In this document: in pieces, positions 32,877 to 41,604 of the stretch
Numbering within the stretch: the first letter of the stretch is position 1
Layout of the letters: every line of letters starts with the position of its first letter
Origin: Chloroflexota bacterium
GTDB lineage: Bacteria; Chloroflexota; Limnocylindria; P2-11E
Direction: 5' to 3'
Assembly: GCA_005889405.1 (NCBI GenBank)
Contig: VBFY01000014.1
Location: 1 to 64,000, forward strand
DNA: 64,000 nt
Translations under genes and position numbers: made by a program
The notes under the pieces: model-generated
What the model was told of the DNA's origin: nothing
The model's input: the letters and a program-made list of their open reading frames with translations, nothing else
Database searches by the model: none

Positions 32877-32882
32877 GCCAAG

Positions 32883-33332
32883 ATGACGGCCGCGCAGCAC
32901 GACTTCGTCGATCACATGGGCCAGCAGATGGTCGGCTGGAACCTTGCGCGCACGACGGGACGCGTGTGGGCGTACCTCCTGATACGCGGGGAGCCCGCGG
33001 TGCTGGACGAGATCGCGCGCGACCTCGAGGTCGCCAAGAGCGGCGCGAGCGTCGGCGCACGGCAGTTGGTCGCATTCGGTCTCGCGCGCAGCACCGGCGA
33101 ACGTGGCAGCCGCCGCGTGCTCTTCAGCGCGATCGACAACATGGAGGCGATGTTCGCGGCTCGTAGCGAGAGCGCGCGCTCACTACAGCGGCTCCTGCTC
33201 GAAGGCGCGCGCGCCGCTTCGACGTCGGGAACGCGCGCGACGCTGACCGACATGGCATCGGGCATCGATGAGATCCTCGAGCGAGAGGGCGTGGCAATCA
33301 CCGCGCGGAGCCGGAAAGGGAAGCGGTCATGA
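32883..33332 (+). CDS. GbsR/MarR-type winged-helix regulator
   Basis: About 149 aa from ATG 32883. It contains GWNLARTTGRVWAYLLIRGE, PAVLDEIARDLEVAKSGASV (recognition helix region) and GLARSTGERGSRRVLFSAI, then a C-terminal helical dimer arm. This matches the GbsR family, which controls osmolyte or exporter genes. Its stop overlaps the ATG of the ABC ATPase gene (ATGA), so it is the first gene of a three-gene operon and probably its repressor. Confidence 0.86.
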   Translation: MTAAQHDFVDHMGQQMVGWNLARTTGRVWAYLLIRGEPAVLDEIARDLEVAKSGASVGARQLVAFGLARSTGERGSRRVLFSAIDNMEAMFAARSESARSLQRLLLEGARAASTSGTRATLTDMASGIDEILEREGVAITARSRKGKRS

Positions 33333-34210
33333 CAGAGGCCATCGAGACGAAGGGACTCACGAAGGACTACGGCAACGGCCGAGGGATCTTCGACCTCGAC
33401 CTCGGCATCGCCGAGGGTGAGGTCTTCGGATTCCTGGGACCGAACGGCGCCGGAAAGACGACGACCATCCGTCTGCTCATGGGGCTCATCCACGCGACGC
33501 GTGGGAGCGCGCGCATCTTCGGACTCGACTGTGATCACGACGCCGTCGCCGTGAAGCGCAAGGTGGGGTATTGCCCGGGTGAGCTTCCGCAGTTCGGCGG
33601 ATGGCGCGGATCGGAGGTCGTCGCGTACGTCGCAGGGCTGCGTGGCGATGTGAAGGATGCGACGATCACCGCACTGGCGGAGCGGCTCGATCTTGACCTC
33701 GGACGGAAGTACCGCGAGTACTCGCACGGGAACAAGCAGAAGCTCGCGCTGATCCTCGCGTTCATGCACCAGCCCGCGCTCGTGATCCTGGACGAGCCGA
33801 CGACCGGACTCGATCCGTTGGTGCAGCAGGAGTTCTACGGCATCGTTCGCGACGCCCGGACGCGGGGCGCGACGATGTTCATCTCCTCACACGTGCTGTC
33901 CGAGGTCGAGCATGTGTGCGACCGCGTCGGCATCGTGCGCGAGGGACACCTCGCGACGGTGAGCCCGCTCGAAGACCTCGTCGGCATGCGCGCATTCCGC
34001 GTGGAGATCGATTTCGCCGACGATGTGCCGGTCGACCGCCTGAAGCGGGTGGAAGAGCTGGACCAGCTCGTCGTAACCGATCATCGAGCCACCGGCCTGC
34101 TCCGCGGCACGTTCGAACCGCTCATGGCAGCGGTCGCCGGCACACGGGTCATAGGCTTTACGAGCCGCGAGCCCAGCCTCGAGGAGATCTTCCTCACGTA
34201 CTACCGGTGA
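33329..34210 (+). CDS. ABC transporter ATP-binding protein
   Basis: About 293 aa. Walker A is LGPNGAGKTTT (about residue 37). The signature loop is the variant YSHGNKQKLAL, common in this exporter group. Walker B is ALVILDEPTTGLDP, and the switch His is in FISSHVLSEVE. It pairs with the downstream permease, as in the CcmA/DrrA-like exporters next to GbsR regulators. The overlap with both neighbours is 1-4 bp. Confidence 0.93.
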   Translation: MTEAIETKGLTKDYGNGRGIFDLDLGIAEGEVFGFLGPNGAGKTTTIRLLMGLIHATRGSARIFGLDCDHDAVAVKRKVGYCPGELPQFGGWRGSEVVAYVAGLRGDVKDATITALAERLDLDLGRKYREYSHGNKQKLALILAFMHQPALVILDEPTTGLDPLVQQEFYGIVRDARTRGATMFISSHVLSEVEHVCDRVGIVREGHLATVSPLEDLVGMRAFRVEIDFADDVPVDRLKRVEELDQLVVTDHRATGLLRGTFEPLMAAVAGTRVIGFTSREPSLEEIFLTYYR

Positions 34211-35826
34211 TGCTCATCCGTATCGCGTTGAAGCAGCAGACCGTCGGCGTCATCGCCTTGGCGCTCGTCGTGGCTATCGGCGGTGTACTCAACACCCTCG
34301 CCTTCGTCCAGATCGCCGGCACGACACCGGCCGAGCGCGCTGCGTTCGCGCAGCAGATGACGCTGCTCGGTGCGCAGCTCTCCTACATGCTCCCAGTCCC
34401 GGTGCGGATCGACACGCTCGCCGGCTACCTCGAGTGGCGCTGGTTCGGCACGCTCGTGGTCGTCTTCGGGATCTGGGCCGCGATCTCGGCGAGCGGAAGC
34501 GGCCGCGGGGATGAGGAGCGCGGCCTTGTCGAGCAATGGCTCGCCGCCGGCGTCGGGCGCGCACGCTATCTCATCACCCGCGTCGCCGTGTTCGCGGCGA
34601 TCGCGACGGTCGTGATCGGCGCGATGCAGTTGTCGATCCTCCTCTCCGCGGACGGCGAACCGCTTGCGCGTGGGGACCTGTTTGCGATGGGTGTCAATCT
34701 CCTCGCGACGACTCTGTGTTGCTACGGCATCGCCTTGGTGATCGCGCAACTGGTCACGACCCGGCGCGCGGCAGGCGGGATCGCTGCTGGGCTTTTCATA
34801 GCGCTCTTTCTGATCAATGGAGCGGGTCGTACCGCCAACATCGGTGCCGCTCGCTGGCTCTCGCCTTTCTATCTCTTCGAGCGCAGTAGACCGCTCACTG
34901 AGGGCGGCGCGCTCGACCCGGTCGGCATCGGAGCGCTGCTCGGCGCCGGAGCCGTGCTCCTGGCTATCGGCGTCGTCACGTTCGCGAGACGCGATCTCGG
35001 AGGTACCGCGCTCCCGGGCACCAGACGCGAGAGCCGTGGGACGCGATCGCCCTCGCGCGACCCGCTCCTACGTCTGCCTGTGCTCGGCCCCCTGCGACAA
35101 CAGCGCATCTGGGTGGCAGCGTGGCTCGTGGGGTTCGTCGCGCTCTCGGCATCACTCATCTCGATCACGCGCACGATCGTCGACTCGCTCACGTCCTCGG
35201 AGGTGCCATTCATGCGGGCGTACTTCGAACGAGCTGGACTCAGCGTGTACGACTCCTTCGTGGGCGTCATCTGGCTCTCGACCGCGACGCTGTTGCTCTC
35301 CGTCTACGCGATCATCCAGGTGGCCAGCTGGTCCGCCGACGACGGCGAGGGCAGGCTGGCGACCATCCTCTCCGCGCCGGTGTCGCACACCAGAGTCATC
35401 CTCGAGCGACTCGCGACGCTGCTGGTCGCCGTCGGGCTGATCGCCGCGGCATCGTCGGTCGCGGTGTACATGGTCGCCGCCGGCCAGGGCATCACGCTCG
35501 ACGGTGGGCGCGTCGCGCTCGCCGCTACCCTGCTGCTCACGATCCCCTTCGCGTTCGGCTCCATCGGCCAGTTCGTGTCGGCGTCGCGCCCCCGCATCGC
35601 GGTCGTGGCACTCTCCACGGTGGCCGTGTTCAGCTACTTCGTCCAGCAGTTCGTTCCGCTGTTCGGTTGGCCCGACTGGGTCGCGAACCTGTCGCTCTAC
35701 ACGCTCTATGGCACGCCGATGTCCGGAGACGTCAAGTGGGCCGGCGTCGCGGGTCTCGTTGGGATCGGTATCGTTGCGACGGCCGCATCCCTGGTCGCCC
35801 TGCGGCGGCGTGATGTCGGTGCCTAA
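34210..35826 (+). CDS. ABC transporter permease (two half-units, ABC-2 like)
   Basis: About 538 aa. Two groups of about six helices are separated by a basic loop near residue 270 (GTRRESRGTRSPSRDP), suggesting an internal duplication with both membrane halves in one chain. GDEERGLVEQWLAAGVGRAR and GEGRLATILSAPVSHTRVI are the matching coupling segments of the halves. ATG 34210 overlaps the ATPase stop by 1 bp (GTG 34207 is also possible). The substrate is unknown. Confidence 0.85.
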   Translation: MLIRIALKQQTVGVIALALVVAIGGVLNTLAFVQIAGTTPAERAAFAQQMTLLGAQLSYMLPVPVRIDTLAGYLEWRWFGTLVVVFGIWAAISASGSGRGDEERGLVEQWLAAGVGRARYLITRVAVFAAIATVVIGAMQLSILLSADGEPLARGDLFAMGVNLLATTLCCYGIALVIAQLVTTRRAAGGIAAGLFIALFLINGAGRTANIGAARWLSPFYLFERSRPLTEGGALDPVGIGALLGAGAVLLAIGVVTFARRDLGGTALPGTRRESRGTRSPSRDPLLRLPVLGPLRQQRIWVAAWLVGFVALSASLISITRTIVDSLTSSEVPFMRAYFERAGLSVYDSFVGVIWLSTATLLLSVYAIIQVASWSADDGEGRLATILSAPVSHTRVILERLATLLVAVGLIAAASSVAVYMVAAGQGITLDGGRVALAATLLLTIPFAFGSIGQFVSASRPRIAVVALSTVAVFSYFVQQFVPLFGWPDWVANLSLYTLYGTPMSGDVKWAGVAGLVGIGIVATAASLVALRRRDVGA

Positions 35827-36859
35827 CGCACCCGGGCCGAACGTCCCGTTCCCGCCGCAGGAGGCGGAGCTGGTCGAGGAGATCCCGACCGGGCCGAAGT
35901 GGCAGTACGAGCCGAAGTGGGACGGCTTCCGCGGCGTGCTCGAGAACGACAACGGCGAGCTCGCGCTGTGGAGCCGCAATGGCCGGCCGCTGCTGCGCTA
36001 CTTCCCCGAACTGCGCCCACTCGGCGATCTCCTCCCACCCAACTCCGCGCTTGACGGTGAGATCGTCATCGAACGCGAGGGATCGCTCGACTTCGACGCG
36101 ATGCAGATGCGCCTCCATCCGGCGGAGTCGCGCATCCGCAGGCTCGCGGCGGAGACACCGGCGACGTACATCGCGTTCGACGTCCTGCTCTGGAATGGGG
36201 AGCCCGTGCACGAGAAACCTCTCGCGGAGCGCCGGAAGACACTTCTCGATGTCGCGAAGGGCTTCACGCTTTCCGTCACGACGACCGACCTGACGACGGC
36301 GAAGCACTGGCTGGAACGGCTGGAGGTCATCGGCCTCGACGGGATCATCGCGAAGCGCATCGATGCCGTGTACAAGCCGGGGTCGCGCGAGGTCGTGAAG
36401 AAGGTCAAGTACCACAAGACGTGCGACTGCGTGATCGTCGGCTACCGCACGAACGGCGAGAAGATCGCGAGCCTGTTGCTGGGCCTTTATCGCGAAGACG
36501 GCACGCTCGACTTCGTCGGGCACACGTCCGGGATCGCCGGGCCGCTTCAGAAACAGCTGCAACAGATGTTGCCGCCGCTCAAGGAGGAGGGCGCGCTCGG
36601 CTTCGACCCGAGCGAATGGGGTCGCACGCCCGACGCCGGGTCCCGTTGGTCGCAAGGAAAAGATCTGCCGTGGCATGAGATCCGGCCCGAGCTGGTGTGC
36701 GAGATCCGCTACGACAAGATGGAGGATGAGCGCATCCGGCATGGCACGCGCTTCCTACGCTTCCGCCCTGATAAGGATCCGAAGCAGTGCACCTGGGACC
36801 AGGTCCGCCCGCGACCGAAGAGCGGCGACCCGGTGCTCGCGGAGCTGCTGAACACCTAG
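35813..36859 (+). CDS. ATP-dependent DNA ligase, stand-alone LigD-type ligase domain
   Basis: About 348 aa. The catalytic lysine is K35 in YEPKWDGFR (motif I). Motif III-like sequence is in TYIAFDVLLWNG, motif IV in LDGIIAKRIDAVY, and motif V in VVKKVKYHKTCDCVIVGY. An OB-fold follows (WHEIRPELVCEIRYDKM). This is the ligase part of bacterial NHEJ LigD without polymerase or nuclease domains; the polymerase part is at 40010. ATG 35813 is inside the permease gene, a 14-bp overlap. Confidence 0.92.
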   Translation: MSVPNAPGPNVPFPPQEAELVEEIPTGPKWQYEPKWDGFRGVLENDNGELALWSRNGRPLLRYFPELRPLGDLLPPNSALDGEIVIEREGSLDFDAMQMRLHPAESRIRRLAAETPATYIAFDVLLWNGEPVHEKPLAERRKTLLDVAKGFTLSVTTTDLTTAKHWLERLEVIGLDGIIAKRIDAVYKPGSREVVKKVKYHKTCDCVIVGYRTNGEKIASLLLGLYREDGTLDFVGHTSGIAGPLQKQLQQMLPPLKEEGALGFDPSEWGRTPDAGSRWSQGKDLPWHEIRPELVCEIRYDKMEDERIRHGTRFLRFRPDKDPKQCTWDQVRPRPKSGDPVLAELLNT

Positions 36860-38337
36860 CGGAGCAGCTCGTCGCGCGCGCGAACCAGCGCCGCACGCTC
36901 GTGCTCGCGCTCGAGGTTCCAGCCCTGCCAGTCGGGCGCCCGGTCTTCGTCGACGCGTGAGAGCGCGATGCGCAGGAGGATGTCGGCGTAGAGCCGCTGG
37001 CTGAGCGGAAGGCGCGGGAACGCGTCGACCAGCTCGACGATCGCGCCGCCGCCGAGACCGACCAGCGTGTCCGCGTCGAAGTTCCGCGACGCGTCGGCGG
37101 GCAGCCCGGACGGATCGAGGACGCGCGCGATGTTCGCGCGGGCAACGAACGCCGCCGGGCCGATCGCGTTCGCCGTCAGCGCGACGAGCACGACGGCGAG
37201 CGCGAGTGGCTGAAGCGCAAACGACATGCGACCGCGCGCGACGCCCCAGCCGAAGAGCGCGAGCGCGAGCGCCAGGAACGCGATCGCCGTCATCGCGTAG
37301 AAGCGCAGCTCTGTCCAGCCATAGGCCTGTTGATAGAGATCGAGGCGGTACCACGCGGAGGCGAGGACGACCGCGGTAAGCGCGAGCAGCGTCAGGGCGG
37401 CGCCCAGATATGCGCGCCCGCGAACCTGCACCGTGAGCTCCAGCCCGAACAGCAACACGGCGACCAGCGCGACCGCCGCGATGAGCTCGAAGAAGCCACG
37501 GCGAGCGTAGGCGCTGTAGGTGATCGCGGCCGCGTCGAGCGTGTCGCGGCCGCCGAAGAGATACGCGAGCTGCAAGCTGACGAACGCCGCGAAGAGGGCC
37601 GCGATGAGAGCGAGCGCCACCGTCGCGCTCTCGCCTGCGAGTCGCGCGCGCGACGGCGATGTGAGGTAGTCGCGCGGCACGCGCCAGAGCGCGGCCAGCG
37701 CGCCGGCGGCCGGCCAGGCGAACGCGAGCGCGATGAACAGGCGGCCCGGCGTCTCGCTGAGCGCATCGGCAATCCGCTTCAGGTCGAAGATGTTCTCGAG
37801 CGACCGCGCGAAGACGGCGTCGGCGGACGAGAACAGCAGCGCGAAGACGATCACGAAGGGCGCCGCCAGTCCGATGCCACCGATGTAGCGCGAGACGCGG
37901 CCCAAGCGTCGGTGCGCGACGCGCAGGCGCGGCCACGCTGGAATGACCACGTCAGCAGCGCCGAGGATCACGCGCTCGCAAAGCGACCAGCCTTCGGCGA
38001 CGACGCTCGCCACAGGGAGCGCGCTGACCGGCGCGCCGCTCCATGCCGCGACGGTCGCCGCGGTTAGACCGAACGTTGCCAACACATCGAATGCGAGCAG
38101 CGGCCCATCCGCGCGGACCACGCAGCATGCCGCGAACGCCAGCGCGCTCGCCGGCAGCCAGGCGTCACGAGCCTGCAATGGCGCGGCGCGGTCGCGCTGC
38201 GTCCAGGCGGCGGCGAGGAACAGTCCGGTGACCAGAAGCGCGTTCAGCCCGAGCGGCTCGCGGAAGAAGAGGAGCTGCGCGGCGAGGCCGAGCAGCGAAG
38301 CGAGCGTGACCGCGGCAACGGCCCGTCGTTCGAGCAC
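36856..38337 (-). CDS. DUF4173/DUF4153-like integral membrane protein
   Basis: About 493 aa with 11-12 membrane helices. A soluble end holds ADTLVGLGGGAIVELVDAFP. The internal segment AYARRGFFELIAAVAL and the region YRLDLYQQAYGWTELRFYAM match the DUF4173 family as I know it. The function is unknown. The stop overlaps the ligase stop (CTAG). A copy of the dispersed hairpin repeat lies 54 bp upstream of GTG 38337. Confidence 0.82.
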   Translation of the reverse strand: MLERRAVAAVTLASLLGLAAQLLFFREPLGLNALLVTGLFLAAAWTQRDRAAPLQARDAWLPASALAFAACCVVRADGPLLAFDVLATFGLTAATVAAWSGAPVSALPVASVVAEGWSLCERVILGAADVVIPAWPRLRVAHRRLGRVSRYIGGIGLAAPFVIVFALLFSSADAVFARSLENIFDLKRIADALSETPGRLFIALAFAWPAAGALAALWRVPRDYLTSPSRARLAGESATVALALIAALFAAFVSLQLAYLFGGRDTLDAAAITYSAYARRGFFELIAAVALVAVLLFGLELTVQVRGRAYLGAALTLLALTAVVLASAWYRLDLYQQAYGWTELRFYAMTAIAFLALALALFGWGVARGRMSFALQPLALAVVLVALTANAIGPAAFVARANIARVLDPSGLPADASRNFDADTLVGLGGGAIVELVDAFPRLPLSQRLYADILLRIALSRVDEDRAPDWQGWNLEREHERAALVRARDELLR

Positions 38338-38390
38338 GAGGGCAGCGTGCGGGCCGCGCGTGTTGGCGTCATCGCGCGCGAGAGATACAT

Positions 38391-38438
38391 ACCTCCGCCT
38401 CCGGCTTTCTGGAGCGGCTGCGCCGCTCCATCAATAAG
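38391..38438 (-). repeat. Dispersed hairpin repeat, copy A
   Basis: Read on the minus strand, it starts CTTATTGATGG and contains the 8-bp hairpin GGAGCGGC-GCA-GCCGCTCC, then AGAAAGCCGG and GGCGGAGGT. Copy B at 56714-56768 is on the plus strand, identical except for a loop change and a 6-nt insertion. Each copy ends just before the promoter region of the downstream gene. Confidence 0.7.
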
Positions 38439-38483
38439 AGTTAGCCGTCCCACAAGTGAGACGACGGCGACACGTGTGGCGGG

Positions 38484-38489
38484 TACTCT
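38484..38489 (+). promoter_or_regulatory. -10 box TACTCT (N6 before GTG 38496)
   Basis: One of the TANNNT-N6-GTG leaderless starts. Confidence 0.55.
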
Positions 38490-38495
38490 CGGGCC

Positions 38496-38906
38496 GTGCG
38501 GATCCAGAACGCCCAGCGCGTCTCCGAGGCGATCCAGACGCTCAGCGCGGGCACATCGCTCGACACGCTCGTCGATCGCCTGTACGACCTCACCGACGGC
38601 ACGCTCGCGCTGGATCGCGCGACCTTGCACCGCATCGCGCGCGGCAAGACGCAGGTCGCGCGCGCGATCGATTCACCCCAGGAATGCATCCGCCTCTACT
38701 TCGCGCTCATGATCCTGGGCTGCGAGCGAGAGCTTTCGGTCACGTCGATCGTCGATGAGGGTCATGCCGTGCTCGCGGGATTCGTCGGTGAACCGCTCGC
38801 GTCGCTCATCTTTCGCGACCTCGCCGCGACGCTGCCCAAGCTCACCGATCGGTACACGCTCCGGGAATACCTCGAGGAGGGTCTGCGCATATGGCTACCG
38901 AAGTGA
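38496..38906 (+). CDS. Small helical protein paired with an IrrE-like protein (possible DNA-binding partner)
   Basis: About 136 aa, all helical. The segment LALDRATLHRIARGKTQVAR resembles a helix-turn-helix of XRE type, but this is a weak call. The remainder (ECIRLYFALMILGCERELS) looks like a dimer domain. GTG 38496 lies 6 bp after TACTCT. It overlaps the next gene by 16 bp, so the two are made together, as XRE regulators and ImmA/IrrE proteases often are. The function is unknown. Confidence 0.65.
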   Translation: MRIQNAQRVSEAIQTLSAGTSLDTLVDRLYDLTDGTLALDRATLHRIARGKTQVARAIDSPQECIRLYFALMILGCERELSVTSIVDEGHAVLAGFVGEPLASLIFRDLAATLPKLTDRYTLREYLEEGLRIWLPK

Positions 38907-39499
38907 TCAACGGGCGGCCACGCGCCGAGAGCCACACCCTCCGCGCCGAGGAGGAGCGGCTCCGCGCGCACCTCGAGCAGAAGCTGCGCGTCCGAACGCG
39001 GTTCGCTCCCCTCGCCGATGTCCGCGCGCTTCTCGTGAGTCCGAGCCGCGATGACCAGCCGAAGAGCCTCGTCGTCAGCTCACAGGCGAGCATCGCGGAG
39101 CGCATCTATCTCTACGTGCATGTCGCCGCGCACATCGCGCTCGGCCATCATTTGCCGATCGTCACGATCGTCGAGGGCGCGCCCGGTGTGACGCGGTTCT
39201 CCGATGCATCACGTCACCGCGAGGCCGAGGATCTCGCGCGCGCGATCTGGTGGGGACAGACCGACAAAGGCGGACTCCTCGGCGCGCCCGCGCTGGTGCA
39301 GCAATCCGCGATGCTGAGGCGACTGCTCGCCGTCGGTGTCACCCGCGCGGCGCTGCGCTCGGTGCTCATCGGCATGCGGCACGCGTACTACGACCTGCAC
39401 ATCGAGCGCGCTCTCGCGCGCAGCCGCATCGCTGCATGGCTGCGTCAGGCGCTCTGCCTGACCGCGGTCGTCTGCGTCGCGCCGCAGCTCTCCGACTAG
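38891..39499 (+). CDS. ImmA/IrrE-like protein with degenerate zinc motif
   Basis: About 202 aa. The segment IYLYVHVAAHIALGHHL lines up with the zinc helix of ImmA/IrrE proteases (HExxHxxLGH), but the catalytic Glu is Val: H-V-A-A-H. The following SRHREAEDLARAIWWG fits the third-ligand helix (E..A..FA). The tail (residues 175-200) is hydrophobic (AWLRQALCLTAVVCVAPQLS). It is probably a sensor or inactive homologue rather than a protease. ATG 38891 is inside the upstream gene. Confidence 0.6.
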   Translation: MATEVINGRPRAESHTLRAEEERLRAHLEQKLRVRTRFAPLADVRALLVSPSRDDQPKSLVVSSQASIAERIYLYVHVAAHIALGHHLPIVTIVEGAPGVTRFSDASRHREAEDLARAIWWGQTDKGGLLGAPALVQQSAMLRRLLAVGVTRAALRSVLIGMRHAYYDLHIERALARSRIAAWLRQALCLTAVVCVAPQLSD

Positions 39500-39533
39500 G
39501 ACGGCTCGCGCCTCGGGGCAGAGACCGAAGACG

Positions 39534-39555
39534 GCCGCCGTTTCGGCCTCCACCC
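39534..39555. terminator. Hairpin between convergent genes
   Basis: CCGAAGACGG pairs with CCGTTTCGG around a CCG loop, with one bulged G. It lies between the ends of the IrrE-like gene and the small secreted protein gene. No clear T tract. Confidence 0.4.
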
Positions 39556-39578
39556 TCCGGAGCGATCTCTAGCCCGCG

Positions 39579-39839
39579 CTACCTCGAGACCTGACGGCAT
39601 GCGACGTCGTACTGACTGACCGAGTGCGAGTTGTTCGAGTTCTGTGGCTGCTCGCCCGCGTAGACCGTTCCCGCCTTTCCGTCTGGGTTGAAGGCGGAGC
39701 CCGGGGCACTCGCGGACTGGCCCGGCGTACTCGAAAAATCGGCGCAGTCGGCGCTGGGCTGACCGGCAAGAGCGACCGAGCCGATGCCGGCCATAAGCGA
39801 CACCGTGAGCATCAAGGTGACTGTGATCCGGTAGCGCAT
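39579..39839 (-). CDS. Small secreted protein
   Basis: About 86 aa. The signal peptide MRYRITVTLMLTVSLMAGIG is cleaved after SVALA. The mature part is polar with two Cys (ADCADFSSTPG...YDVACRQ) that could form a disulfide, and contains PGSAFNPDGKAGTVYAG and SVSQYDVAC. Short exported proteins with the same ending occur in other high-GC bacteria, but I know of no function. ATG 39839 has AGGAGGTG 8 nt upstream. Confidence 0.72.
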   Translation of the reverse strand: MRYRITVTLMLTVSLMAGIGSVALAGQPSADCADFSSTPGQSASAPGSAFNPDGKAGTVYAGEQPQNSNNSHSVSQYDVACRQVSR

Positions 39840-40009
39840 GTCGCACCTCCTATTGCCTTGCGGGCGAAGCACGTGCGGGGCCAGACATCGCTGCATTGGA
39901 CCGGCTGCCCGGATTTTCTTCGCGACTCGCGCCTCGTTGCGTAGTCGTGCCGCAATCAGAGCCTCGACAAGTGATCCGATCGGGCGCGTCGTCCGTACTC
40001 GACGACCGA

Positions 40010-41074
40010 TCAGTCGTCCTTCTCGGCCGGACCAAGGTCGTTGCGCTCCTCCGCCTTCGGCGGTCGGCGAGACGTCCCGCGATTCCAGCCACTGCCACCG
40101 CCACGTGGACGTTCGCGCCATGCCCGTTGCTCCTCTTCGGTCCACGGCCGGCTCGGCCGCACGAGCACGCGGTCATCGACGACGGGATCCTTCAGCTTCA
40201 GCGTCTTGAACAGCGGCTTCAGGTCGGCGCGGTGCTGCCAGATGTCCGCGGTGAGATCGCCGACCTTCGCGACACGCTCGCGCATCGTCTCGAGCGTGAA
40301 CGCCTCGGGTCGTACGTCCGGGACCTCGTCCCAGCGCAGCGGCGCCGAGGCGCGTGCGTCGGCCATCGGGCGGATCGAGTACGCCGAGGCGATGGTGCGG
40401 TCGAAGGCATTCTGACCGTAATCGACGAAGACGCCGGTGCGGTCCTTCACGACCCACGTCGTCGTCGCGATCTTCGGCACGCGACCGCTGACCTCAACCG
40501 CAACCGCCTTCGCGAAGCGGCGGACCTCGGGAAAGGGCAGCTCGATGACGATCGGGGTGAGGATGTGCATGCCGGAGACGCCAGAGGTCTTCGCATAGCT
40601 CGGCAGCTTCAACTCGTCGAGGACATCTTTCACGACCATCGCGATCTCGCGCACGTGCTCCCACGGGTTGCCCTCGCTCGGGTCGAGGTCTATGAGCATG
40701 TAGTCGGGCTTCGCGACGTCGGGGACGCGCGAGTGCCAGGTGTGCATCTCGATGCAGCCAAGGTTCGCGATCCAGACCAGCCCGGCCGCGTCCGTCACGA
40801 CCGGGAAGTCCGCTTCATTGCCACTCGGGTAGCTGATGTGGACCGTCTCGAGCCAGTCGGGGTGTGGGTTCGGCACACGCTTCTGATAGAAGAAGTCGCC
40901 CTCGACGCCGTTCGGGTGCCGCTTCATCTGCATCGGACGGCGCTCGACGTGATTCAGCGCGTATGGCGCGAGGTCGGCGTAGTAGTGGATGAGGTCGCCC
41001 TTTGTCAGCCCCCGCGCCGGAAAGAAGACCTTCTCGAGGTTGGTGACCGCGACCTCACGCTCTCCAACACGCAT
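40010..41074 (-). CDS. LigD-type NHEJ primase-polymerase, stand-alone
   Basis: About 354 aa. The core is TNLEKVFFPARGLTKGDLIH, KRVPNPHPDW, then the metal pair Asp129/Asp131 in YMLIDLDPSEG and the His loop TSGVSGMHILTPI. This is the polymerase domain of LigD, which fills gaps and adds nucleotides at double-strand breaks before ligation. The C-terminal Arg/Gly-rich tail is unstructured. With the ligase gene 3 kb away it makes a split LigD; no Ku gene is in the window. It is 4 bp downstream of the YdeI-like gene. Confidence 0.93.
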   Translation of the reverse strand: MRVGEREVAVTNLEKVFFPARGLTKGDLIHYYADLAPYALNHVERRPMQMKRHPNGVEGDFFYQKRVPNPHPDWLETVHISYPSGNEADFPVVTDAAGLVWIANLGCIEMHTWHSRVPDVAKPDYMLIDLDPSEGNPWEHVREIAMVVKDVLDELKLPSYAKTSGVSGMHILTPIVIELPFPEVRRFAKAVAVEVSGRVPKIATTTWVVKDRTGVFVDYGQNAFDRTIASAYSIRPMADARASAPLRWDEVPDVRPEAFTLETMRERVAKVGDLTADIWQHRADLKPLFKTLKLKDPVVDDRVLVRPSRPWTEEEQRAWRERPRGGGSGWNRGTSRRPPKAEERNDLGPAEKDD

Positions 41075-41078
41075 GCGA

Positions 41079-41525
41079 TCATTGTGCGCGGAGCGCGGTC
41101 ACCACCTTCGCGATGCGCGCGCTCCGCGTCTCCGGCCGTTTTGCGCCGGTGACCGCCTCGACGTGCTCCCTCCGGCGCGTGAACGAAAGCGCATCGAATG
41201 CGGGGCGCAGCTTCGCGGACGCGAGCGCTCGCCCGAGATCGCTCGGGACTGCCACGGTGCGCGCGGCCGTGTCGGCTTCGAGCGTTACGTGCGCACGTTC
41301 TCCCGCCGCGAGCTTCGCCGCCTCGCGGATCTCCCTGCGCGCCGGGAGGTAGAACCTCCCGCCGTACACCGCGATCGTCGAGCGGTAGCTCACTCCGTTG
41401 AGCGTGACGGTCACCGGGACTCGCTTCTTCTGACCGAGCGCCGCGACCACGCCCGCCGGCACTTCGACGAGGAGCACACCGTCCGGGTTGGGCCGCGCGA
41501 CGGTGGTGAACGAGACGGCCGTCAC
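41079..41525 (-). CDS. YdeI/OmpD-associated family protein with DUF1905 fold
   Basis: About 148 aa. The first half (VEVPAGVVAALGQKKRVPV, STIAVYGGRFYLPARREIRE) is a DUF1905-type beta barrel. The second half (ALASAKLRPAFDALSFTRRR, HVEAVTGAKRPETRSARI) is the YdeI helical tail. The function is unknown. GTG 41525 sits 6 bp after TAATCT. It is probably co-transcribed with the polymerase gene. Confidence 0.82.
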   Translation of the reverse strand: MTAVSFTTVARPNPDGVLLVEVPAGVVAALGQKKRVPVTVTLNGVSYRSTIAVYGGRFYLPARREIREAAKLAAGERAHVTLEADTAARTVAVPSDLGRALASAKLRPAFDALSFTRRREHVEAVTGAKRPETRSARIAKVVTALRAQ

Positions 41526-41531
41526 GCCGCG

Positions 41532-41537
41532 AGATTA
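41532..41537 (-). promoter_or_regulatory. -10 box TAATCT (N6 before GTG 41525)
   Basis: TANNNT-N6-GTG leaderless start; probably drives both the YdeI-like and polymerase genes. Confidence 0.55.
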
Positions 41538-41604
41538 CTGCGGCGTGGGCGAAGCCCACACGCCAAGCTGATGAGCGCGGCGGAGCTGCGCGATTACGCC
41601 AGGA

